Assembly (NCBI GenBank): GCA_016871315.1
Contig: VFZE01000027.1
Span: forward strand, 16,134-80,133
Source of the DNA: Acidimicrobiia bacterium
GTDB taxonomy: Bacteria > Acidobacteriota > Terriglobia > Bryobacterales > Bryobacteraceae
Reading direction: 5' to 3'
Length of the DNA stretch: 64,000 nucleotides
Both the position numbers and the translations under genes were made by a program. Below are positions 43,173 through 50,977 of the stretch, piece after piece. Positions within the stretch are counted from its first letter, which is position 1. Every line of letters starts with the position of its first letter. The notes beneath the pieces were generated by a model, which was given only the letters and a program-made list of their open reading frames with translations, made no database searches and was not told where the DNA came from.

Positions 43173-44249
43173 ATGTACCGATTACTAATCGTTCATGCCG
43201 CCTTGGCCGTGCTGGCCCTGGGTGCAGGCAAGACCGTGACCATTGCGGGCACGGGAGAGCCGGGGTTTGCCGGCGACGGCGGGCCGGGGGTGGAGGCGCG
43301 GGTCAACAATCCTTACGGGATCGTGGTGGGTCCGGATGGGGCTCTCTATATCTGTGACATCGATAATCACACGATCCGGCGGCTGGATCTGCGCAGCGGC
43401 GTGATCACCACCGTGGCCGGGAGCGCGAGAAAAGGCTACTCGGGCGACGGTGGGCCGGCGCTGGACGCGATGCTGAACCAGCCCTATGAGGTGAGGTTTG
43501 ACAAGGCCGGCAACATGTATTTCGTGGAGATGCAGAACCACGTGGTGCGGCGGGTGTACAAGAGGGCGGGGATCATCTCGACGGTGGCGGGGACGGGCGT
43601 TGCGGGATTCGGAGGCGACGGCGGGCCGGCCGGTAAGGCGCAGTTGAGGCAGCCGCACAGTATCGTCTTTGATCCGCAAGGGCGGCTGCTGATCTGCGAC
43701 ATCGGCAACCACCGGGTAAGGCGGGTGGATCTGAAGACGGGGAAGATCGAGACGTGGCTGGGAACGGGGGAGCGGAAACCGACGCCGGACGGGGCGCCGC
43801 TGGCAGGGACGGCGCTAAACGGGCCGCGGGCCATGGATGTGGATCCGCAAGGCAACATCTACCTTGTGCTGCGTGAAGGGAACGCGGTGTATCGCGTGGA
43901 CACGAAGACGGGTAAGTACGTACACCTGGCAGGGACGGGCGAGAAGGGGCATGATGGAGACAATGGTCCGGCGAAAAAGGCGCGGCTGAACGGGCCGAAG
44001 GGGATTGCATGGTCGCCGGACGGAGGCATCTACATCGCCGATACGGAGAGCCACACGGTGAGAAGGATCGATTTGAGAAGCGGGATCATCACGACGGTGG
44101 TGGGCAACGGGCAGCGGGGCGACGGGCCGGATGGCGATCCGGCAATGTGCAAGATGGCGCGGCCGCACGGAGTGTTCGTGGACCGGCGGGGGACGCTGTA
44201 CATCGGAGACAGCGAAGCGCACCGCGTACGCATGCTCAAGCGGCGCTGA
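43173..44249 (+). CDS. Secreted NHL-repeat beta-propeller protein
   Basis: The 358-aa protein has a signal peptide (LLIVHAALAVLALGAG) and about six repeats of the type GEPGFAGDGGP...NNPYGIVVGPDGALYICDIDNHTIRRLDL. These form an NHL six-bladed propeller filling the whole mature chain. Such proteins bind proteins or ligands outside the cell; no catalytic residues are recognised. It lies 38 bp after the kinase gene and may be coexpressed, but has its own short leader. It ends overlapping the 3' end of the LysR gene by 14 nt (convergent). Confidence 0.9.
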   Translation: MYRLLIVHAALAVLALGAGKTVTIAGTGEPGFAGDGGPGVEARVNNPYGIVVGPDGALYICDIDNHTIRRLDLRSGVITTVAGSARKGYSGDGGPALDAMLNQPYEVRFDKAGNMYFVEMQNHVVRRVYKRAGIISTVAGTGVAGFGGDGGPAGKAQLRQPHSIVFDPQGRLLICDIGNHRVRRVDLKTGKIETWLGTGERKPTPDGAPLAGTALNGPRAMDVDPQGNIYLVLREGNAVYRVDTKTGKYVHLAGTGEKGHDGDNGPAKKARLNGPKGIAWSPDGGIYIADTESHTVRRIDLRSGIITTVVGNGQRGDGPDGDPAMCKMARPHGVFVDRRGTLYIGDSEAHRVRMLKRR

Positions 44250-45120
44250 CCGGAATGACAACTTCCAGGAAGGCGCGGGCGGCGTGGCTGAGGGTGCGGC
44301 GGGCGGGATAAGCGAGGCGGATCTTACGTTCGACATGAAGTTCCTGGACGCGGACCTCTCGTAAGGTGCCCTGTTCCAGCTCCTGCTCGACGCACATGCG
44401 GGGCAGGAAGGCGATGCCTTCATTGCGCTGGACCATTTTGCGGATGGTCTCCACTGTCGGCATCTCGACGTCCATGTTGAGCATGACCTTGTGGCTCTGA
44501 AACTCCTGGATGACGATGTCACGGTAGGGGGAGACGACGTTGTGGGCAATGAAGGTCTCCATGCCGAGCTCGGAGATGGTGACCGAATCGCGGCCGGCGA
44601 AGCGGTGGGTCGGGGAGACGATGAAGGCGAGACGGTCCGTGTAGATGACTTGCGTGACGAGGCGGTCATCATTGGGATCGTAGGTGAGCATGCCGAGTTC
44701 GAGGTCGCCGTCGACGAGCTGGGCGGGAATGCGGCTGGAAAGGCTGCGGCGGACTTGCACCTTCACTTTGGGATAGAGGCGGCGGTAGCCTTGAATGTGC
44801 TTCAGCAAGTAGAGGGAAGTGGATTCGTTGGCGCCGATGGTGAGACGGCCGGTGGAGTTGTCGCGGAGTTCGGACAAAGCGGTGTCCATTTCCCGTTCGA
44901 GGTTTTCAAAGCGGCGCGCGTATTCGAGCACCACTTTGCCGGCGTCGGTAAGCAGGAGGTCCTTGGCGGAACGGTCGATGAGCTTTTCCTCGAGTTCGTT
45001 TTCCAGACGCTGGACGGCGAGCGAAATGGCGGGCTGAGTGCGGTGCATCTTCTCGGCCGCGCGGGAGAAGGATTTCTCACTGGCCACGGCGAGGAAGACT
45101 TTGAGCGGGTGTAGCTCCAT
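44236..45120 (-). CDS. LysR-family transcriptional regulator
   Basis: The 294-aa protein has an N-terminal winged helix (MELHPLKVFLAVASEKSFSR, RTQPAISLAVQRLENELEE) and a periplasmic-binding-protein-like effector domain (TGRLTIGANESTSLYLL). The ATG at 45120 matches the family start; the frame upstream is noncoding. It is divergent from two substrate-binding protein genes across 75 bp and probably controls them. The effector is unknown; CysL/CbbR-type relatives sense sulfur or carbon metabolites. Confidence 0.93.
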   Translation of the reverse strand: MELHPLKVFLAVASEKSFSRAAEKMHRTQPAISLAVQRLENELEEKLIDRSAKDLLLTDAGKVVLEYARRFENLEREMDTALSELRDNSTGRLTIGANESTSLYLLKHIQGYRRLYPKVKVQVRRSLSSRIPAQLVDGDLELGMLTYDPNDDRLVTQVIYTDRLAFIVSPTHRFAGRDSVTISELGMETFIAHNVVSPYRDIVIQEFQSHKVMLNMDVEMPTVETIRKMVQRNEGIAFLPRMCVEQELEQGTLREVRVQELHVERKIRLAYPARRTLSHAARAFLEVVIPVSAA

Positions 45121-45139
45121 ATACGGATCATTTATTATA

Positions 45140-45162
45140 CAGGAGCGGCGGCATAAGTCCTG
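45140..45162. promoter_or_regulatory. Inverted repeat in LysR/SBP divergent region
   Basis: CAGGA-N13-TCCTG lies midway between the divergent LysR and substrate-binding protein genes. Spacing and position suit a LysR-type operator, but the half-sites do not show the classic T-N11-A core. Confidence 0.35.
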
Positions 45163-45195
45163 CAAATCGCGCTCAAGTAATGAAAGAATAAGGGA

Positions 45196-46167
45196 TTGCG
45201 GCTGAATTGGGTTTGTTTCGTAATTCTGGTGGCGGTGGGCTGCGGCGGTAGCCGTGACGAGCGGAGCGTCCGGCTGGGGATAGGGGCACAGCAATCGCCG
45301 ACACAGATGCTGGCGTATCTAGCGGATGGGTTGTTTCATTTCGAGGCCGAAGGGCTGAAAGTAACGCTTGAGGAGTTTCCTGGAAGTTCTAAGGGTTTGG
45401 AGGCTTTGCTTGGGGGCAGCATTGACGTGTTGAGTGGATACCATGAACAGACGCTTCAGCTGGGCAAGGATGCCCCGAAGGTGAGGAGTTTCCTGGTGAT
45501 GATGCGGTCGCACATGGTTGTGCTGGCGGTGGCGCCGTCGGCATCCGACCGGATCGGCTCGATGGGGGAACTGAAAGGGGCAACGGTGGGAGTTACGTCG
45601 TTGGGTTCGGCAACGCAACTGTTGCTGAACCACCTGCTGGTGAAGGCTGGGATGAAACCGGAGGATGTGCGGCCGGTGGCAATCAGCACGGGAGCGCGGG
45701 CGCTGGCGGCAATGGAACGGGGAGTGGTGGAGGCGGGGGTGATCAGCGACTACACGCTACGGCACTTGAACAAACGTTTCGGGCGGGTGAAGGTGCTTGC
45801 CGATACCCGGACGGAGGATTTGCAGCGGCTGGTCTACGGATCGCCAAGCTATCCGAGCACGGTACTGATGGCGAAGCAGGAGTGGCTGGAAGCGAATCCG
45901 GAGAAGGCGAGGCGGTTAGTGAAAGCGATCGGGCGGACGCGGCAGTGGGTGATGAGCCGGACGGCGGAGGATGTGGCGGCGCGGCTTCCCGCTTCGCACC
46001 GCGGGGAGGATCTGAAGCTACATGAGGAGGTGATCCGAGCTACGATGGCGATGTTGCACCCAGACGGGAGGATGAGCGAGGAAGAGGCGCTAGCGGCGCG
46101 CCGTGCGGCGGGAAAAAAGACGGGAACCGATGAAACATATACGAATCGTTTTGTTGCTGAGCCTTAG
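45196..46167 (+). CDS. NMT1/SsuA-type substrate-binding lipoprotein, copy 1
   Basis: The 323-aa product starts at TTG with a lipobox (VILVAVGCGGS). It has the NMT1/THI5-like fold seen in nitrate, sulfonate, taurine and pyrimidine-precursor binding proteins: QMLAYLADGLFHFEAEGLKV, GSIDVLSGY, ELKGATVGVTSLGSAT. It should bind a small organic ligand in the periplasm. No permease or ATPase gene is nearby. The next gene is a paralogue overlapping by 38 nt, and the LysR gene upstream is divergent. Confidence 0.87.
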   Translation: MRLNWVCFVILVAVGCGGSRDERSVRLGIGAQQSPTQMLAYLADGLFHFEAEGLKVTLEEFPGSSKGLEALLGGSIDVLSGYHEQTLQLGKDAPKVRSFLVMMRSHMVVLAVAPSASDRIGSMGELKGATVGVTSLGSATQLLLNHLLVKAGMKPEDVRPVAISTGARALAAMERGVVEAGVISDYTLRHLNKRFGRVKVLADTRTEDLQRLVYGSPSYPSTVLMAKQEWLEANPEKARRLVKAIGRTRQWVMSRTAEDVAARLPASHRGEDLKLHEEVIRATMAMLHPDGRMSEEEALAARRAAGKKTGTDETYTNRFVAEP

Positions 46168-47131
46168 TTTGTTGTGGGGCTGCAAACCGGGCCGAATACA
46201 GTCCGGGCCCGCGGTGCGGATCGCGGTGGGAGGGCAGACGCAGCTTGTCTATCTGCCACTGACGTTGACCGAGCGGCTGGGCCATTTCCGCGACGAGGGG
46301 CTGGAGGTGACGATCGAGGATTTTCAGGGCGGGGCCAAGGCGCTGGAGGCGCTGGTCGGAGGCAGCGTGGACGTGGTGAGCGGCTTCTACGACCACACGA
46401 TTCAAATGGCGGCAGAGGGGAAGCCGATGCAGGCCTTTGTGAGCATGCTGCGGTATCCGGGGCTGGTGATCGCGGTGTCACCGGCGACGAAGCGCCGGAT
46501 TGGAGGCTTGCGGGATTTGGACGGGGCGGTGGTGGGAGTATCGGCTCCGGGATCTTCGACGCATCTGCTGGTGCTCCACCTGCTGAGCAAGCACGGTGTT
46601 TCCGCGGAGAAGGCGGGGATTGTGGGGATCGGCATGGCGGCGGGGTCTGTGGCGGCGATGGAGCGCGGCACGGTGGATGCAGCGGTGATGGCGGAGCCGG
46701 CCATTTCGCAATTGGAGACGCGCGCCGGTAAATTGAAGCTGCTGGCGGACCTGCGGATGCCGGAGGGAGTGAAGGAAGTCTATGGAGTGGAGAGCTACCC
46801 GGCTTCTGTATTGTATGCGCCGGAGGCTTGGATTGAGAAGAACCAGTTGCTGGCACAGCGGCTGGCGCGGGCCGTCCGGCGGACGCTGGACTGGATCGGG
46901 AAGCATTCCGGCGAGGAGATCGCGCGAGCGATGCCGGAGAGTTTCGCGGGCGGGGATAAGGCGATGTACGCGAAGGTGATCGAGCAGAGCCGGCCGATGT
47001 ATTCCACCGATGGGCGGATCAGTGCAGAAGGGGCGGCGGTGGTGGCGGAGGTGATGTCGAGGCTGATGCCGAAGATCGGCGCGGCGAAGGTGGATGCAGG
47101 GCGAACGTATCGCAACGATCTTGTGGAGTGA
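46130..47131 (+). CDS. NMT1/SsuA-type substrate-binding lipoprotein, copy 2
   Basis: The 333-aa paralogue of the preceding gene has its own lipobox (LLSLSLLWGCKPG) and the same motifs (LTERLGHFRDEGLEVTIEDF, GGSVDVVSGFYDHT, LDGAVVGVSAPGSSTH). ATG 46130 begins a proper signal peptide; a start 27 nt earlier is charged and unlikely. The two copies are divergent enough that the duplication is not recent. The downstream neighbour is a dead acetoacetyl-CoA synthetase gene, so any cognate permease genes may have been lost. Confidence 0.87.
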   Translation: MKHIRIVLLLSLSLLWGCKPGRIQSGPAVRIAVGGQTQLVYLPLTLTERLGHFRDEGLEVTIEDFQGGAKALEALVGGSVDVVSGFYDHTIQMAAEGKPMQAFVSMLRYPGLVIAVSPATKRRIGGLRDLDGAVVGVSAPGSSTHLLVLHLLSKHGVSAEKAGIVGIGMAAGSVAAMERGTVDAAVMAEPAISQLETRAGKLKLLADLRMPEGVKEVYGVESYPASVLYAPEAWIEKNQLLAQRLARAVRRTLDWIGKHSGEEIARAMPESFAGGDKAMYAKVIEQSRPMYSTDGRISAEGAAVVAEVMSRLMPKIGAAKVDAGRTYRNDLVE

Positions 47132-47133
47132 GC

Positions 47134-47761
47134 ATGGTGGAAGAGCCTTTGTGGAGGCCCGATGCGCGGCGCATCGAGCAGGCGAACATGACGCGGTTCC
47201 TGCGGGAGCGCGGTTTTCCGGACTACCCTGCCCTGTACCGCTGGTCGGTGGAGAAGCGGGAGGAGTTCTGGCCGGCGGTGTGGGAGTTTTGCGGCGTGCA
47301 GGCGTCACGGCGGTGGGATGAGAGAGAGGCGCTGGTCTGGTGGACGGAGCAGGGGCGGCAGGCTTGGCTATCGTGTGGCGGGCTATCTGCCGAACCGTCC
47401 GGAGACGGTGGTGGCGATGCTGGCGGCTACCAGTCTCGGCGCGGTCTGGTCGTCGTGTTCACCTGACTTCGGCACGCAGGCGGTGGTGGAGAGATTCGGG
47501 CAGATCGAACCGAAGCTGCTGTTTGCGGCGGAGGAGGCAATCCGTGCGGAGATCCGGCGGAGGCTTCGAGAGCAGGCTTCCCCGCGGCATGTGCCGAACA
47601 AGGTTTTGGCCGTGTCGGACATTCCGCGCACAATCAGCGGGAAGATTTCAGAGATCGCGATTCGCAACGTGATTCACGGGCACCCGGTAGTGAATCAGGA
47701 TGCGCTGGCGAATCCGGAGTCGCTAAAGCTGTTTGAAGGGCTGGAGCCACTCAGTAATTAA
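47134..47761 (+). pseudogene. Acetoacetyl-CoA synthetase remnant
   Basis: The first frame encodes the N-terminal pattern of acetoacetyl-CoA ligase ([20 protein letters not shown]). After a shift near 47340 another frame gives the middle piece ([36 protein letters not shown]). It then jumps directly to the C-terminal acyl-activating end ([35 protein letters not shown]). Some 400 or more residues of the core are missing and at least one frameshift is present. The intact enzyme is about 650 aa. It starts two bases after the substrate-binding gene stop. Confidence 0.85.
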
Positions 47762-47852
47762 TGTCCCCTGGGGATACAGGAGTACCGAAGCGGAATATGT
47801 AGAGCCTCCCTAGCTCGTCCGATGATCTTGGCGTGGTGAGGCACGCCAAGGT

Positions 47853-48716
47853 TTGAACGCACTGACAGATTCCAAGTTCCATGCCAGACCGAAGGCCTTG
47901 GAGGGGTTGCCCGCGTTTCCGGCGGTAGCGCGGAAACTGATGGAACAGGTATCCAAGGAGGACTGCTCGATCGCGGAGGTTTCGAAGCTGATCCGCACGG
48001 ATGCAGCCTTCGCGGCGGAGGTTCTGAAGCTGGCCAACTCGGCGATGTTTGGGCTGCGGTATGAGGTGGTGAGTATCCTGCACGCGATTTCCGTGCTGGG
48101 GATGGACCGGCTGAAGGCACTGGTGCTGACGGTAGGTCTGCGGGATTTACTGGCGGGGGCGCGGCAGATGGAGCTGGTTCACCGTTGCTGGCGGCATAAT
48201 CTCAGCACCGCGTTGACGGCGGAATTCCTCGCGGAGTTTTGCTGGCTGGACAAAGCCGTGGCATACACGGCCGGCCTGCTGCATGAAATAGGACGGCTGG
48301 CGCTGATCATGCTGCATCGGGAAAAGTATCAGGAGCTTGTCCATCTGACGGAATCCTCTGGTCGTGAACTGAGGGAGTGCGAAAGAACCGCCTTCGGAAT
48401 TGATTCGCAGCAGGCGGGAGCGTGGATCGCGGAGGATTGGGGACTGCCGAAGGAGTTGCGGGAAGTGGCGGCATGCCGGGATCAGCCGCGCAGCGGCGGG
48501 CAAATGACACTAGGCCGGTTGATTTGGCTTTCTTGCCGGATCAGCAATGAGGTCGGTTTCGTTGCCATAGGAAAGGCCGGGACGCACTGGGATCCGTCGG
48601 CGCTGCAGCAGTTTGTTCCCGCCGACCTGTGGCCGAAGATGGAGCCGCGGATGGGGGAACTGATGGAGATGGTGCAGTTCAAGATCAACGTGTTCGAGTG
48701 CGAGTTCCACCACTGA
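47853..48716 (+). CDS. HDOD-domain signalling protein
   Basis: The 287-aa cytoplasmic protein contains a single HDOD domain, with LPAFPAVARKLMEQVSKED, SKLIRTDAAFAAEVLKLANS and VSILHAISVLGMDRLKALVL. It is related to HD phosphohydrolases but usually without catalytic residues. In the C-terminal part AGLLHEIGRLAL is a well-kept HD-like H-E-I-G. Such proteins act in stress and cyclic-nucleotide-linked regulation. TTG start. No GGDEF/EAL partner is adjacent. Confidence 0.85.
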   Translation: MNALTDSKFHARPKALEGLPAFPAVARKLMEQVSKEDCSIAEVSKLIRTDAAFAAEVLKLANSAMFGLRYEVVSILHAISVLGMDRLKALVLTVGLRDLLAGARQMELVHRCWRHNLSTALTAEFLAEFCWLDKAVAYTAGLLHEIGRLALIMLHREKYQELVHLTESSGRELRECERTAFGIDSQQAGAWIAEDWGLPKELREVAACRDQPRSGGQMTLGRLIWLSCRISNEVGFVAIGKAGTHWDPSALQQFVPADLWPKMEPRMGELMEMVQFKINVFECEFHH

Positions 48717-48737
48717 GGTTGGTGGTAAGCTGGCCGT

Positions 48738-50174
48738 TTGAGCACCAAGCTGGCGATCGTGATCACGGCCTTGCTGGCCGCCGCAAATGCGGAAACCACG
48801 TGCCGCTACCGGCTTCAGGCAGATACCAGTAGCGTCAGGGTGAGCTTGGAATTGTCCGGGCTTAGGCCGGGGCCGCGCGTACTCATTATCCCGAAGGCCG
48901 TACCAATGGGATACGGGGATCAACCTTACGACCGTTTTGTTTCCGGAGTCGAGGCCTATTCGGTCACCGGAGAAGCACTGCGGGTGGAGCGCAGCGAAGG
49001 GCCCCGGTGGAAACTGGGACATCAGGCTACGACGGTCGGGAAGGTGCAGTATGAGGTTGATATCGCCCGGATGGAGAAGGAGATCCTATCGGCGGCCGAT
49101 AGTTCCCGGCGCCGGCCGAGGTACTTGAGTTTACTCGGGTATTCGGTATTCGGGTATGTGGAAGGGCTGGAGGAGGCGCCGGTCTCCTTGCAGGCGGAGG
49201 GGCTTGACAGCTGGCCCATATTTCTCACACTGAAGCCCACGGAAACTCAGGATCGCGGGCGCGCGGAAGCCACGGCGGTGAATTTCTACGCATTGGCGGA
49301 TTCGCAGATTGCGATGGGACCTGCTCTGGTTGTCCGCCGTGCGCCTTCAAAGGCTCCCATGTTCCTGGCCACCTACGATGAACTCGGGGGGTTGAATGCG
49401 GTGATGGACAGGGTGGCGCGGGAGGCGGCTTACGCAATGGACGCGGTGGCGGAATACTTCGGCACCACGCCATTTCCTCACTACACCGTGCAAATGGAGA
49501 TGCTGCGGCCGGTTTCCACTGACCACCGCTACGGGTTCAGCATGGAACATATGGAGAGCGCGACTTTCTACCTGGGAGAGGAGATGGCGCTCAACCCCGG
49601 CACACAGGAGGCGATCTGGCGCCGGCATCGCTTCAACTTCGCGCACCACATGGCCCACGCCTGGATACCGAAGCGAAGCTACCCAAGCGGTTACTTTCCT
49701 TTTAGCTGGGAGCTGACTCCGGTGCTGGATACGATCTGGCTAAGCGAAGGCTGGGCGCAGTACGCCGCGATGTCGGCGCTGCGCGACAAACTGGAGCCCG
49801 CGCAGCGGGAAGCATTCATGAAAACGTCGCTCGACAGGTTTCAAGCGGTGCTTGGCAATAGCCCGGCGTTTCTGAAACGGATGCCGCTGGTGGAGCTTTC
49901 CCGCGTCGGTTCGACGCGGTATTCGGAGGATTTCCGCGTTGGGCGGCTTCTGTTTTCGAGGGGTGGACTGATGGCCGAGGAAATGGACCGCCATATTGTG
50001 TCGCAGACCCAAGGGAAGAAGAGTTTTCGCGACGCGTTGCGCGCTCTGGTCGCCTGGAGTCTGCGCGAGCGGAAGCCGTTTCGAGTCGAGGATCTACCTT
50101 CTCTTTTCCGGGAAGCAACAGGGGCCGAGGTGGGACCGGTCATCCAACGGTGGCTGGCTCCTCTGAAAGAATAG
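48738..50174 (+). CDS. M61-like exported protein lacking the catalytic glutamate
   Basis: The 478-aa product starts at TTG with a signal peptide (LAIVITALLAAANAE). It follows the layout of M61 glycyl aminopeptidases: a beta-rich N-terminal half, a helical catalytic domain and a short helical tail. The zinc helix reads AHHMAHAWIPKR (49644-49658 covers H-H-M-A-H). Both histidine ligands of H-E-x-x-H are present but the Glu is His. The distal Glu ligand is kept in TIWLSEGWAQYAA. No PDZ domain follows. It may bind metal or peptides without hydrolysing them, or use different chemistry. Confidence 0.8.
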   Translation: MSTKLAIVITALLAAANAETTCRYRLQADTSSVRVSLELSGLRPGPRVLIIPKAVPMGYGDQPYDRFVSGVEAYSVTGEALRVERSEGPRWKLGHQATTVGKVQYEVDIARMEKEILSAADSSRRRPRYLSLLGYSVFGYVEGLEEAPVSLQAEGLDSWPIFLTLKPTETQDRGRAEATAVNFYALADSQIAMGPALVVRRAPSKAPMFLATYDELGGLNAVMDRVAREAAYAMDAVAEYFGTTPFPHYTVQMEMLRPVSTDHRYGFSMEHMESATFYLGEEMALNPGTQEAIWRRHRFNFAHHMAHAWIPKRSYPSGYFPFSWELTPVLDTIWLSEGWAQYAAMSALRDKLEPAQREAFMKTSLDRFQAVLGNSPAFLKRMPLVELSRVGSTRYSEDFRVGRLLFSRGGLMAEEMDRHIVSQTQGKKSFRDALRALVAWSLRERKPFRVEDLPSLFREATGAEVGPVIQRWLAPLKE

Positions 50175-50178
50175 TTGC

Positions 50179-50958
50179 ATGCGAACCCTGATCGCCTTGT
50201 TGCTGTTCACTAACGCCTTCCTCACTGCTCAATCACAGCCGGAGCTGGAGATCCGGGTTGTTTACGACAACACGACTGCCAAGCCCGGCCAGGTGCAGGA
50301 GGATTGGGGCTATGCAGCGGTGGTGACGTTCCGCGGGCGCCGGCTGCTGTTTGATTCCGGCACCAAGCCTGACCTGTTTATGGAAAATCTCGGTAAGCTC
50401 GGCGTGAAGCCGGAGTCCATTGAATCGGCGATGATCTCGCATGAACACCAGGATCACCGTAGCGGTATCTACCAGCTTTTTCCCTTGCACAAGGCGCTCC
50501 CGGTTCATTTTCTCGATAGTTTCGAAGGGCCGGCCTGGGACCAGGCTGAGCGCATCGGGATGAAACCGGTGAAAGTGACGGGACCGAAGGAGCTGCTGCC
50601 GGGCATGTTCACGACAGGCTTAGTGGAGGGCTCACCCAATGAGCAGGCGTTGGCGGTGGAGACGTCGAAGGGAATTGTAATGATGGTCGGTTGCAGCCAT
50701 CCCGGAATCGTGAAGCTGGTGGAGACGGTGCGCAGGCAGCGGGGCAAGGATTCCATCCGTCTGCTCATCGGCGGGTTCCACATGTTCCGGCAGCAGGAGC
50801 CGGAGATCTCGGCGCAGATCTCACCACTGAAACAGCTGGGAGTGAAGGAGGTGCGTCCGGCGCATTGCACGGGAGATCTGGCGCACTCACTGTTTGAGAA
50901 GTCCTGGGGCGGCGCGTACGGCAAGGCGGGAGCGGGAAACATCATACGGCTGGATTGA
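50179..50958 (+). CDS. Exported metallo-beta-lactamase-fold hydrolase
   Basis: The 259-aa protein has a signal peptide (LIALLLFTNAFLTAQ) and metal ligands in SHEHQDHRSGIYQ (H-x-H-x-D-H), GCSHPGIVKL and RPAHCTGD. The pattern resembles the MBL group annotated as 7,8-dihydropterin-6-yl-methyl-4-(beta-D-ribofuranosyl)aminobenzene 5'-phosphate synthase-like, but export argues for a different substrate. It follows the M61-like gene by four bases and is probably cotranscribed with it. Confidence 0.88.
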   Translation: MRTLIALLLFTNAFLTAQSQPELEIRVVYDNTTAKPGQVQEDWGYAAVVTFRGRRLLFDSGTKPDLFMENLGKLGVKPESIESAMISHEHQDHRSGIYQLFPLHKALPVHFLDSFEGPAWDQAERIGMKPVKVTGPKELLPGMFTTGLVEGSPNEQALAVETSKGIVMMVGCSHPGIVKLVETVRRQRGKDSIRLLIGGFHMFRQQEPEISAQISPLKQLGVKEVRPAHCTGDLAHSLFEKSWGGAYGKAGAGNIIRLD

Positions 50959-50977
50959 TGGACTATCATCGATAGTC

